Assembly: GCA_037976565.1 (NCBI GenBank)
Contig: CP137673.1
Coordinates: 6,393,522 to 6,457,521 of the forward strand
Direction: 5' to 3'
Length of the DNA: 64,000 nt
Source: Mesocentrotus franciscanus
Lineage: Eukaryota > Echinodermata > Echinoidea > Camarodonta > Strongylocentrotidae
Shown here piece by piece: positions 20,777-30,949 of the stretch. The notes beneath the pieces are model-generated. The model did no database searches, had not been told where the DNA came from, and saw only the letters and a list, made by a program, of their open reading frames with translations. The position numbers and the translations under genes are program-made. Position 1 is the stretch's first letter; every line of letters starts with the position of its first letter.

Positions 20777-22493
20777 AGGGTCATTCCATGTCAAATCACC
20801 CAATGGTTTTAACCCGACCATTTTTGATTTTGATGAAATTTAGTGTACTTGTTGAGTGTGATCTCACAGCACCAAATCTCAAATTTTAGGTCAATCGGGT
20901 GAGGGGTTTGGGAGATACGGCCCACCAAATTTTGAGATTTTTGCAAAAATGGGGTGGCGGGCCTACCTTTGAACCCTTGTATCTCGGGAACTAATGGGTC
21001 AATCTTCACAAAATTGGTATTGTTGGAAAGGGTATTCAATAAGGATTCCAAATCTGCCATCATTTTGAAGATTGATACATGTTGGGGTACTTTGACCTCT
21101 TGACCTAAGATTTGACCTTGAAATTGACCTTGTGGATCACGTGACCTTGACAACATTTTTCATGAAATGTAATCTCTGACATGTTCACTAAAACATATAA
21201 AAGTTTCAGAGATATAATATTTTTTGTTTAGGAGCAATAAGGATTGAAAGCATCCATACTCACAGATATTCACAATAAACCCTATTATAATGTATACAAT
21301 ACATGCAGTATGCACTGTACAACATACATCTTCCACATGCTTTTTGTTCTAGTCATATCCATCCTAAATGTAAGCAGTACTTAAATAGAAATATAATGAG
21401 AAGTTCATATAGGCCTAAAGGGTTAACAGGATGTATGGCTTCAGGCCTCTGAGTCGGTTCTAGGACAATTACCCCTGTGCAATCACCCCTGGAAAATTAA
21501 CCCCAGGAAATGTCCCCCCTGAGGATAATTACCCCCAAAAATTACCCCAAGGACTATCACACCCAGAGGACAATTACCCCAGAAAATTACCTCCTAGGAC
21601 AAGCTGTCCCCCGAGGACAATTACCCCGGAAAATTACCCCTAGGACAATTACCCCCTGGAAAATTACCCTCAAGAATAATTACCCCGAAAAAAAAATCTG
21701 CTTTGATTAAAACCAACTTATCAGACTGGACTTCCCTTTAACGAATAGGGTAATTGTCCTTAGAGTAGTTTTTCGGGGTAATTTTCCAGGGGTAATTGTC
21801 CTAGAACCGACTCAGAGGCCTGAAGCCATACATCCTGTTAACCCTTTAGGCCTATATGAACTTCTCATTATATTTCTATTTAAGTACTGCTTACATTTAG
21901 GATGGATATGACTAGAACAAAAAGCATGTGGAAGATGTATGTTGTACAGTGCATATTGCATGTATTGTATACATTATAATAGGGTTTATTGTGAATATCT
22001 GTGAGTATGGATGCTTTCAATCCTTATTGCTCCTAAACAAAAATATTATATCTCTGAAACTTTTATATGTTTTAGTGAACATGTCAGAGATTACATTTCA
22101 TGAAAAATGTTGTCAAGGTCACGTGATCCACAAGGTCAATTTCAAGGTCAAATCTTAGGTCAAGAGGTCAAAGTACCCCAACATGTATCAATCTTCAAAA
22201 TGATGGCAGATTTGGAATCCTTATTGAATACCCTTTCCAACAATACCAATTTTGTGAAGATTGACCCATTAGTTCCCGAGATACAAGGGTTCAAAGGTAG
22301 GCCCGCCACCCCATTTTTGCAAAAATCTCAAAATTTGGTGGGCCCTATCTCCCACCCCTCACCCGATTGACCTAAAATTTGAGATTTGGTGCTGTGAGAT
22401 CACACTCAACAAGTACACTAAGTTTCATCAAAATCAAAAATGGTCGGGTTAAGATTTTCAGATTTTTTGGGTGATTTGACATGGAATGACCCT
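20777..22493. mobile_element. 1.7-kb near-perfect palindrome, ~700-bp arms
   Basis: The arms at about 20777-21475 and 21787-22493 are inverse copies, starting AGGGTCATTCCATGTCAAAT and ending with its inverse. The same 79-residue peptide reads from both arms (minus 21156-20920, plus 22107-22343), which shows the arms are almost identical and the structure is young. The right arm's outer end has a short replacement: GGGTTAAGATTTTCAGATTT, against GGTTTTAACCC on the left. The shared frame has no known family and is probably not a gene. It may be a separate foldback transposon nested in the TU-like element. Confidence 0.8.
21476..21786. repeat. loop of palindrome: AATTACCCC-type short repeats
   Basis: The spacer between the arms consists of variants of GGAAAATTACCCC and AGGACAATTACCCC repeated about a dozen times. 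The first and last units belong to the arms themselves. Confidence 0.75.
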
Positions 22494-23072
22494 CAAAAGG
22501 CCCTAATTCTCCAAGACTTTTCATGCAAAACGCCCTTTATCCATTCTATCTATTCTTTGTCCTGCTTGGCTGTAATAAATCATTTGTGGCTCCAATGACC
22601 AATAAGAAAGCAGTATACAGCCAATTAAGCCAACTATGTGTAGTTGCAGATCTAATAATCTCAGAAATCCCACAGGATCAAGTTGTGTTTAGTATTGGAT
22701 AGAGTTCACAGCTGTTTGGGTGGAGAGGGGGGGGGGGATTGGGGGCGGGCTCGGGGCAAGGTGGGCAGGGATAAAATTAACCAACGAAGGGGGGTAGATG
22801 GTGGATTACCCTAAAGGGGGCAAGGAGCTCAAAACTCCACGGGAGGGTACAGTGCACGGGTCAGATTCTGTATTATGAATAGCGACCCTCCGCTCATACT
22901 ATGAATAGCGGTCCTTATAAAGAGTCCTTATGAATAACGATGAGACCCCAGGTATTCATGGTGTTCTGATTATCCAAATGCATCACGGCAACAAGGGCTA
23001 CTGTTGCTCTAAATTGAATTTAATAGATGCTATTGCTATGTGGGGCAAAGTAACTGATTGAGTAGCGTTGTC
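22494..23072. other. TU-like element middle segment, right part
   Basis: It contains a G-rich stretch (about 22720-22800) and two CTATGAATAGCG-like repeats at about 22874-22910. No gene was seen. Confidence 0.5.
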
Positions 23073-23710
23073 GGGGGAGCAAATGTCGGCGGAGCAATTG
23101 TCGCCGGAGCAACTGTCGACGGAGCAACAGTTGCTGTCGTTCGAGGAGCATTTGTCACCGAAGCATTTATCACTTCATGCGGAGTAATTGTCGGCGGAGC
23201 AAATGTCGCGGAGCAATTGTCGGAGGAGCAACTGTCGGCGTAGCAAATGTCGGCGGAGCAATTGTCGTCGGAGCAACTGTCGACGGAGCAACTGTCGGCG
23301 GAGCATATGACGTCGGAGCAATTGTCGCTTCATGCGGAGCAATTGTCGGAGGAGCAATTGTCGGCGGAGCAAATGTCGGAGGAGCATTTGTCGGGGGAGC
23401 AAATGTCGGCGGAGCAATTGTCGCCGGAGCAACTGTCGCTCGAGGAGCATTTGTCACCGGAGCATTTATCACTTCATGCGGAGTAATTGTCGGCGGAGCA
23501 AATGTCGCGAGCAATTGTCGGAGGAGCAATTGTCGGCGGAGCAAATGTCGGCGGAGCAAATGTCGGCGGAGCAAATGTCGGCGGAGCAATTGTCGGCGGA
23601 GCAATTGTCGGCGGAGCAAATGTCGCGGAGCAAATGTCGCGGAGCAATTGTCGCGTTTTGCGGAGTAAATGTCGGCGGAGCAATCGTCGGCGGAGCATGT
23701 GTCATGGATT
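23073..23710. repeat. right inverted-repeat array of 15-mers
   Basis: The plus-strand unit is GGCGGAGCAAWTGTC, the inverse of the left array. The outer part mirrors the left array, with a difference of about one unit over 250 bp. The landmark GCATTTATCACTTCATGCGG occurs twice (about 23160 and 23463). The right arm therefore has an internal duplication of about 300 bp. Open frames on both strands are repeat artefacts. Confidence 0.9.
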
Positions 23711-23720
23711 CACTGCACCG
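23711..23720 (+). repeat. right target-site duplication of TU-like element
   Basis: CACTGCACCG is identical to 16194-16203. The next bases (CCTCATC versus upstream ACACAT on the left) differ, so the match stops where a target duplication should. Confidence 0.8.
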
Positions 23721-24708
23721 CCTCATCTCTCCCGGCATTTCACACACAAACGTGCATTGCAAAGGCGATCATTTCATTCAACTCACCACTGAGCGGCCTG
23801 GGCTGCAGGAGAAATTGTCCAAGGATTGGTCGTCATCGATTGCTCGACAAATATTATTTCATCCACTTAATAAATTTTGAAACTTTTCAAGGATTTCAGA
23901 TCAAGTCTGCCTTCAATTGGGGAAAAAAGGGAATTTGGGCTGGTGTTCCGATCTGCCGCTCAAGCTCTTAACTTCTCTCGTAGAGTTTGTTAATGTTTCG
24001 CTTAATTTTTCTGCGTTAAACAAATCGACCTGAAAAAATTGCCCTATATAAAATTCGGTCATCGATTTTCGCCATGCCATTCGCCATTTTGAAAATCACT
24101 ATTCTAGCTCTCGTGTGATTTGCGTCAAAAGAACTATGTTCGCGAACATGATTAATTACACAGAAAATTATTAGGCAGCTTATCCATTCTTGTTTCACTA
24201 AAACTCAAATATTCAGTCGGTGTAATAGACGGCGTCATTCTATTTTCTCTCCATTTATAGTCCGAGAAGAAAGATTTTTTTTCCCTCTCGAAACGGCTCT
24301 TGAGTTAATGGGGGCCATAATGAACCAATTGTCCAAATATTTCAGAAGAGGTATTATGAATAGCCATTTTTTATGTCTTTTGTTATAGAGTCTTTATGGG
24401 AACCCGTAATAATCGGGAGGTCGCCGTCCTTCTCGTTTTGGGTATGTATAGGAAATCCTTTCAGTTTGTTGATCGCGATCTTGGTGGTCATCGCGATCCC
24501 TGTGATTGTGATCATCGTCGACTGTGCTCACGATCCTGGTGGTCATCGCGATGATGATCCTCTAGCTGACGGTTATTTGCTTCATATAAATTTTATGGTC
24601 GTTTGAATTCACTGACACTGTAAAGAGATAAAGGTAGAGAAAAAAACATGAATCGAGTCCCCGGATTTTCCAATTAGTTCCGCCAAACAGGTAATCATTG
24701 CACTGTTA
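23721..24708. other. no gene recognised
   Basis: Single-copy-looking DNA next to the TU-like element. Near 24475-24555 the phrase TGGTGGTCATCGCGAT occurs twice, 54 bp apart. The open frame at 24373 has no recognised family. Confidence 0.4.
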
Positions 24709-24772
24709 GAGAGAGAGAGAGAGAGAGAGAGAGGGGGAGAGGGGTGCCGTCAACAATAATGTGTGGTGAAGT

Positions 24773-25103
24773 GTGACGTCATAAAAATCTATTTTTGGAA
24801 TTTCTCAATTTTTTCTTCATTTTCAGAAAGAGCATAAAAAATAATGTCCAAATGTCGAAAACCAATTGAATAGGTTAAGTATTGGCTGAGATATGATTGT
24901 ATATTGCTCTGGCTCCTAATGTTATGAGCCAGAGCAATATACCACTGAGTTCCCATAGGCAATCATTTTATTCAGATGGTCATATCTCAGCCAATACTTA
25001 ACCTATTCAATTGGTTTTCGACATTTGGACATTATTTTTTATGCTCTTTCGGAAAATGAAGAAAAAATTGAGAAATTCCAAAAATAGATTTTTATGACGT
25101 CAC
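24773..25103. mobile_element. palindromic element, GTGACGTCATAAAAATC ends
   Basis: The left arm (24773 to about 24891) and right arm (about 24984-25103) are nearly perfect inverses, beginning GTGACGTCATAAAAATCTAT. The loop contains its own hairpin: GTATATTGCTCTGGCTC (about 24898) pairing with GAGCCAGAGCAATATAC. A (GA)n run at about 24710-24735 on the left and a (CT)n run at about 25133-25205 on the right extend the inverse symmetry outward. Confidence 0.85.
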
Positions 25104-25156
25104 AGCTTCGGTACTGAGTGAGAGGGATCCCTCCTCTCTCTCTCTCTTTATCTCTT

Positions 25157-25193
<37 letters not shown>

Positions 25194-25795
25194 ATCTCTC
25201 TCTCTCAATTTATACCTAATGGGCTAATTTTGCTTCTTTGCAGAGTCGACAGTTACATTTCTGTCAAATAATTTTTGAACCAATTATAATTTATTTTCTC
25301 TGTGAAGCGACACGCATTGCCCACCGGGTTTATTTTGAATCGGGGGATGGGCCGGGGCAGTGTTGATCCAGGATTTTCCAAAGGGGGTAGTGAGCACCAA
25401 AAATAAAATCGTATAATCTTATCTTTTATTTAACACCCTCCCGTGAGCACCAACAGTAAAATCGTTTTATTTTATCTTTTTACTAAACACCCCCTTGACC
25501 CCCAAACAAAAGAAATAGGTAAATTTGTGGTTACCATCTTTTTTTTGCCAGGGGAGGGGGCCCGTCTTTTTTCAAACTTTTTTTTGCTAGGGGGGCCGGG
25601 TCCGGGGCCTGGGGGATGCTGTCACGAACCAACTTTGCCGACAATCGGACAGAGACCTATATTATTACGGAACATTTCTAAATTATACAGGTCTGTAGGT
25701 CAAGATTCAGGCATTTAGCCAATCCTTGACTAATTCACAGCTAGAATTTGACATATCCTTACGTAAGTTCCTTGGAAGCATTTGCTTTGAAACAA
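25104..25795. other. (CT)n microsatellite and unassigned sequence
   Basis: (CT)n occupies about 25133-25205. The rest is gene-free, with CACCAA.A.TAAAATCGT repeated at about 25394 and 25448. Confidence 0.5.
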
Positions 25796-25925
25796 CAACA
25801 CTGGCCTACTGATGGGGGGCCGGGGGGCTTCGGGTTGCCCCCGAAAATAAAATCCAAACGTGGTTTAATCCTAATTCGATATAGGTGATTTACAAATGTT
25901 GCTGAAATTACATGATTTTCAGGCT
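25796..25925 (+). mobile_element. fragment of the hAT-like element family
   Basis: CACTGGCCTACTGATGGGGG and the following 110 bp (AAACGTGGTTTAATCCTAAT, GATTTACAAATGTTGCTGAA) match the left part of 28340-28908. No right end was found. Confidence 0.65.
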
Positions 25926-26240
25926 TTTTTCTCACTTTTGGAGTTTTGCCCATTATGCCACCTGGTGGTGAAAAGGCGGATTTTTTCTTCCCCTCCAAAA
26001 AGTTACACCATTTATGTTGAATGGCGGGGAGGAGCAGGAGGTTCATACGGTCATCGTACAGAGACTATCTTGGATCGAGTCCCAATATTTTCATGTTACA
26101 GTGCAGCCAACAAGTAACGCAATGTAAGAAAAATGACGGCTGACGAATTAGATTAAGAAATTTTATAATTTTTGTACAGGCTGTAAAAAATAAAATCCCG
26201 TTAAGCCTATTTTATTGTGGGGGGGGGGTCACACCAATAA

Positions 26241-26388
26241 ATGAAAATGAAAAAGGGTTCATATTTCCGAAAATGGAAAGGGGTTCATAATTCCGAAATG
26301 AAAAAGGGTTCATAATTCCGAAAATGAAAATGGGTTCATAATTCCGAAAATGAAAATGGGTTCGTAATTCCGAAAATGGAAAAAGGTA
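26241..26388. repeat. short tandem array, GGGTTCATAATTCCGAAAAT units
   Basis: Five or six units of about 26 bp (AATGAAAAGGGTTCATAATTCCGA). It is the inverse of the array at 29345-29790. Confidence 0.8.
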
Positions 26389-26460
26389 TACCTAAAGAAC
26401 AAACGAACATTAAAAGTAATTCAGGAGGCCCCCTCTCCCCATAAGAGATCAAAAAGGACT

Positions 26461-26491
<31 letters not shown>

Positions 26492-26600
26492 TAGAGACAG
26501 AGACAGAGAGAGACAGAGACAGAGGCAGGGAGAAATAGTAGAAGACAATAGGACAATATAGCGACAAATGAAAGAGAAAAGGAAAGAAAGGAAGGAAGAA
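26461..26600. repeat. (GA)n/(GACA)n microsatellite
   Basis: AGAGAG and GAGACAGAGA runs. The minus-strand Ser/Leu-rich frame here is an artefact. Confidence 0.8.
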
Positions 26601-27436
26601 AGAGTGGAAAATTAGAAAGAGGGGATAAGATTGAAATCGGTGATAGAGAGTGAAAGACGGAAGGGGGTATCATATGATTGAGTAATAGTGATAAGTGGAG
26701 GTCATCTCACAGATTTCGTTTTATTTTCTGATTTATTTATTTATTTATTTAATTATTTGTTCGTTTGTTTGCTTGTTGCTTTTTATTTGGTATTTGTTAT
26801 TGGCTCCCCCGCCGCCCTTGTTTTCCTTTTATTCATGGGATTGACTGTCCCCTCTTTTCAGGTTCTTTGCAACCAAGTCGGAAGCAATAACCGCATCTGG
26901 AATGACATTCAATTTTACTTTGTGGGCAGTCTATTCTCAAGTTTGTGATGCCTGTAAATGACATTTGATGTCGTGCTCTGGTCCCATACAAAGAGGGACA
27001 GACGAGTCATCTGGAGATATGGGAAATGGCCTGAAAGCCGTTTTTGAAGGGTGGCCATACGTTAATTCTCGACCCTGCTCCACAAAGTTCTCCTTTCTGT
27101 GGTTGGAAAATTTGAACAAAGTGTCATTTTGGAAATGTCCGTGGAATGTCTGTATCACTTTAGAAATGTCTGTGTCTGTCTTATTATTAAAGCATTTGAC
27201 ACCGTGTGTGTCATTTAAGGGCCGATCACATTAATTTTGTCCGATAAATATAATGATAAAGAGATTTTTCTTAAAAAGGTACACCCGAGAGCTGGCCCAA
27301 TAATATTAACAGACATGCACATGCTCACACCTATATAGTAGGATGTACCTTTAATTGAAATCTCGTTATCGTTATCGTTATCGGACAAAATTATGTGACC
27401 AGCCCTATAAAGCTCGGAAATTTACCGTTGTGCATA
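26601..27436. other. no gene recognised
   Basis: It contains a (TTTA)n run near 26730. Overlapping open frames on both strands at about 26940-27230 have no family match that I recognise. Confidence 0.4.
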
Positions 27437-28094
27437 CAGTGGCGTATCTACGGGGAGGAAGGGGGGGGGGGCACGGCACGTCAATTTGATATCGAAAAAC
27501 ATGAAAGAAAAGGAGAAAAAGAGAAAAGAAACGGAAAAGGGAAAAGGAAGAGAAAAGAAGAGAATTGGACCCCTTTTCGCACCCAGGGGCGAATCCAGCC
27601 GGCGACAAGAGGGGGCCCAATTCATGAGAAGATATTTAGCGACGACTCGGCCAGCCAGCAAATAAGCGGGGTGGGGGGGGGGTAAGAGCACTTTTTTTTG
27701 GAGGGTCAATTTGTGAGGAAATATTTAGCGGCGACTCAGCCAGCCAGCAAATAAGCGGGGTAAATATTTAGCGGCGAATCAGCCAGCCGGTGAATTAGCG
27801 AGGGGGTAAGAGGACTATAAAAAAGCATTGGGCGAAAGTTTTTTTAGTTTGGTTAGTTCTTTGTTTAAAAAAGGTAAAATTTACGTAACCATTTTAATTT
27901 TTCACCTGTTTTTTTTTTTTTTTTTTGCTAGGGGTGGAGGGCGGGCCCGTCGGGCCCAAATTGTGGATCCGCACCTGTTCACACCACCCCATAACTATAG
28001 CGGCCTTGTAAATTCGCATTGAATTTTCCGAGTAAGACCGGTACCCCCATGGGGCCAGTGTCCCCTCAATGGCTGGACTCTAGCTACGCCACTG
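27437..28094. mobile_element. hAT-like non-autonomous element, CAGTGGCGTA ends
   Basis: CAGTGGCGTATCTA at 27437 is mirrored by TAGCTACGCCACTG at 28081-28094. The flanking 8 bp (TGTGCATA left, TGTGTATG right) match at six positions, as expected for an old 8-bp hAT target duplication. Inside, TATTTAGCGRCGACTCRGCC and CAGCCAGCAAATAAGCGGGG repeat about three times at 27630-27800. No transposase. Confidence 0.7.
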
Positions 28095-28339
28095 TGTGTA
28101 TGTGAGGAGTTCCCTCTCTTCTCTTTTGTTTATTGGTAAAAAAATTCTGAACTCTCTCTAGGAAAGGGCCCGTTTGTCATATAACGTGCAGTTTTCGTCT
28201 TTTTAATCTCTAAATGTTCACAGGTTCGGTGGGAATCCTTCTCCTACACCCAGCTCAGTTGTATTCGAATACGTGTGCGGTCATTTCCTCAATCAAACTT
28301 CTGTCAGTATTAAAGACATGAGTATGAATCATGCATGAA

Positions 28340-28908
28340 CACTGGCGTACTGATGGGGGGGGGGGGCAGTTGACCCCCAAATAAAATTCAAACGTGGTTT
28401 ATTTCTAATTCGATACCAGTGATTTACAAATGTTGCTGAAATGGCATGATTTTTCTTGAGCTTCCCGGGGGCTCTGCCCCCTGGAACCCTCCAAGGGCCT
28501 ATAGGCGGGCCCCTGGTTGCTCATCTGACCGTAATTAAATGCCTACAACCCCTGAGCTTCCGGGGGCTCCGTCCCCTGGACCCCACCAGGGCCCTACAGA
28601 GGGCCCCTGGATGCTCATCTGATTGTAATTTAATGCCAAAAGCCCTGAGCTTCTGGGGGTTCCGCCCCCTGGACCCCACTCCAATTAGTGACCTGCCAGT
28701 ATCACAAATTAGGTATCAAAATATGCTCATCTGACCGTAAATAAATGCCTAAAACCCCTGAGCTTCTTTACGCTCCACTTGCTTCGCTCTACCTGATCGT
28801 AAATACTTTAGCCCCCCACTCTGAAATGAACGTCCGCGGGGCCTAGATGTAACATGTAAGAGTGGTGGTGATGCGGATCCCCCAACGTTTTAGCTCATTA
28901 CGCCACTG
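28340..28908 (+). mobile_element. hAT-like non-autonomous element, copy 2
   Basis: The ends are CACTGGCGTACTGATGG and GCTCATTACGCCACTG. The flanks are TGCATGAA (28332-28339) and TGCATGAC (28909-28916), an almost perfect 8-bp target duplication. The interior has three ~115-bp units with CCTGAGCTTC, GGGGCTCCGYCCCCTGGAC and TGCTCATCTGACCGTAA. Copy 1 (18215-19052) is its inverted and longer relative. Confidence 0.8.
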
Positions 28909-29199
28909 TGCATGACAATGTCTAGAGAAATGTGAAACGTCAAAATTTTCAAGTTAGGTATAGCATTTCCCTGTTCTTACTAACCCGAGGGATTATGCAG
29001 TGTCTTATCCATCTACTATCATTAAAGTTATGAATCTGACACTCCCTGCAATTCCAAATAGTTGACATAATGCCAATATTATTTTCGTCGATAATTTTGG
29101 AGTTGGTAACCCCCAACCGTATTCCTTGATAGTACAACTGTGCGATTTCCAAAATTCAAAATTGTATCATCTACCATTTGAAAATCCTTGATCATCATG

Positions 29200-29235
29200 T
29201 TTAACATTATATAATAATAATAATAATATTCCGCT
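29200..29235. repeat. (AAT)n microsatellite with adjoining repeat edge
   Basis: ATAATAATAATAATAAT is followed by TTTATATAGCGCCCAATAC and CTAAGCGCTTTACAGAT, a phrase typical of dispersed repeats in marine animals. Confidence 0.6.
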
Positions 29236-29344
29236 TTTATATAGCGCCCAATACATCGATCCAACGATGTGCCTAAGCGCTTTACAGATATATTATTCGT
29301 ACAAGATTATTTTTAATTGGTTACATCTTCTTCCCTCCCTCCTT

Positions 29345-29790
29345 TTCAGGTACCTTATTTCATTTTCAGAATTATGAACCCTATATCATTTTCGGAATTA
29401 CGAACCCTATTTCATTTTCGGAATTACGAACCCTATTTCATTTTCGGAATTACGAACCCTATATTTCATTTTCGGATATACGAACCTTCGGAATAACGGA
29501 TCTTCGGAGTAACGAGCCTTCGGAATTATGAACCCTATTTTATTTTCGGAATTAAGAACCCTATATTTCATTTTCGGATATATGAACCTTCGGAATAACG
29601 GATCTTCGGAGTAACGAGCCTTCGGAATTACGAACCCTATATTTCATTTTCGGATATACGAACCTTCGGAATACGGCGGATCTTCGGAGTAACGAGCCTT
29701 CGGAATTACGAATCGGCATCGGAATTACGGACGTTCGGAGTTATGAACCTTCGGAAATACGAACCTTCGGAAAAACGACATGTAACCGCT
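29345..29790. repeat. tandem array, TTCGGAATTACGAACCCTAT units
   Basis: Units of about 20-30 bp are built of CATTTTCGGAATTACGAACC and TTCGGAGTAACGAGCC. A higher-order unit (CGGAATAACGGATCTTCGG, AGTAACGAGCC) appears three times. It is inverse to the array at 26241-26388. Confidence 0.85.
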
Positions 29791-30640
29791 TGTTTAATCT
29801 CATGTTGATCATACCATGTAATGTGATGAACCATGCAGAAATGAATGAATAAATAAATAAATAAATAAATACAATGGATATATATGACTCCATGTCACAT
29901 ATATTAAAATGAACTAATAAAGTATCAAAATAATTATGTTAAATCCCTAAGCCATGATCTTACTCGTCTCCTTTATGTGACATCAATTGATAAAATAGGG
30001 ATTCCTTGATAAAGTGCCCATTTGAAGTTGGAGATGATTTGGAAAGAGAGTTTTAGAAATCCACAATTGTCATGCGGTCATGCCTCGATCCTTGAATTAT
30101 CTGTTTTCCCCGCAATATGGGGCTCAGGGTGATTAGTCGACGACATTCGTGTTATTTAATTCGAATTCGAAGTTGGCCGAAAAAAAATCGGACGAGTCTA
30201 AACTGATATTAACATTTATGACGTCACAAACCTTATGCTAGCCTTTTACCAAGACTCATACCGAAAAAATATCTGTGGACGTACTTTTCTTGTTCATGTC
30301 AAGGTCAACAGTATCACTGGAAATTATTATTTTTAATTAAATCAATTCCATTATATGTTCATGAGTAAAAAATGAAATGATTAAAATGTCTTTGATTACC
30401 TCTTGGTATAGAATAATTTTGATTGTTTTAAAGTTTAGTTTTGTACGATGTAGTATTTGACGTCACGAAAAAAGCTGAAGGTAACGAGAGATTTCAGGTT
30501 GTCTGAAATTTGGTGTTGTGAAGGTTCTGGGCATTTAGTAGTATATATCTCTATGGCATTTATGCACTGTGAGAAATTATAGCTTACTTCAGTCTGGACA
30601 ATATTGACCGAAGATTGTGTGTATGCCGTTTGTGTACAAT
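29791..30640. other. upstream flank of PRKAR1A, no gene seen
   Basis: It holds a (AAAT)n run at about 29850. No clear TATA box, CpG cluster or initiator could be assigned. The promoter is probably within a few hundred bases of 30640-30784, or further up if a non-coding exon exists. Confidence 0.35.
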
Positions 30641-30784
30641 TATATGGCTACCCTGTAGAACTGCGTCAATCTCCCTCCCTGCGCCGACAGACAATTTGAT
30701 AAACTTGGTCAAAACTTTCGTTGTCAGGCCAAGTAAGGACACTTGACGTCTCCTATCGAGCACCTAACATTACAGGAGGAAGAA

Positions 30785-30949
30785 ATGGCATCGCACATGG
30801 AAGACGAGCAGAGTTTGAAAGAATGCGAGGCGTATGTTCAGAAGCACAACATCCAGCAATTGCTGAAAGATTCAATCGTGCAACTCTGCATCCATCGCCC
30901 TGAGGAACCGGTCAACTTTTTGTGGGAGTACTTTGGAAAACTGAACACG
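30785..30949 (+). CDS. PRKAR1A: PRKAR1A exon with start codon: PKA type I regulatory subunit, docking domain
   Basis: ATG at 30785 in a good context (GAAGAAATGG) opens 55 codons ending at donor ACG|GTAAAT in phase 0. The product starts [20 protein letters not shown] and continues [20 protein letters not shown], then [13 protein letters not shown]. This is the N-terminal dimerisation/docking helix bundle by which two regulatory subunits pair and bind A-kinase anchoring proteins. The Cys residues at positions 14 and 35 fit the type I form, in which two cysteines link the antiparallel dimer. The regulatory subunit holds the PKA catalytic subunits inactive in the cytoplasm until cAMP binds. An AG at TTACAG just upstream (30774) could be an acceptor, so the 5' UTR may begin in an earlier exon. 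Confidence 0.95.

Larger units (their letters stand above)
16204..23710. mobile_element. complete TU-like foldback transposon, 7.5 kb
   Basis: Two inverted terminal domains made of 15-bp tandem units (16204-16945 and 23073-23710) enclose about 6 kb. A perfect 10-bp direct repeat flanks them. Published TU elements of S. purpuratus are foldback transposons with long inverted repeats whose outer domain is built of short tandem repeats, short target duplications, and highly variable middle segments made of other dispersed repeats. This copy fits the class that has only an outer domain: the sequences just inside the two arrays are not inverse copies. The middle holds a hAT-like element, CT-rich tracts and a 1.7-kb palindrome, but no recognisable transposase, so it would need a helper. 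Confidence 0.85.

Noticed and set aside
20809..22370. A 79-residue peptide encoded in both arms of the palindrome as a possible new gene
   Set aside because: The duplication explains its presence twice. It has no known family, and the sequence around it is repeat-like.
16204..23710. CRISPR array (regular short repeats)
   Set aside because: The units are directly adjacent 15-mers without unique spacers, in an animal genome, and inverted at both ends of a transposon.
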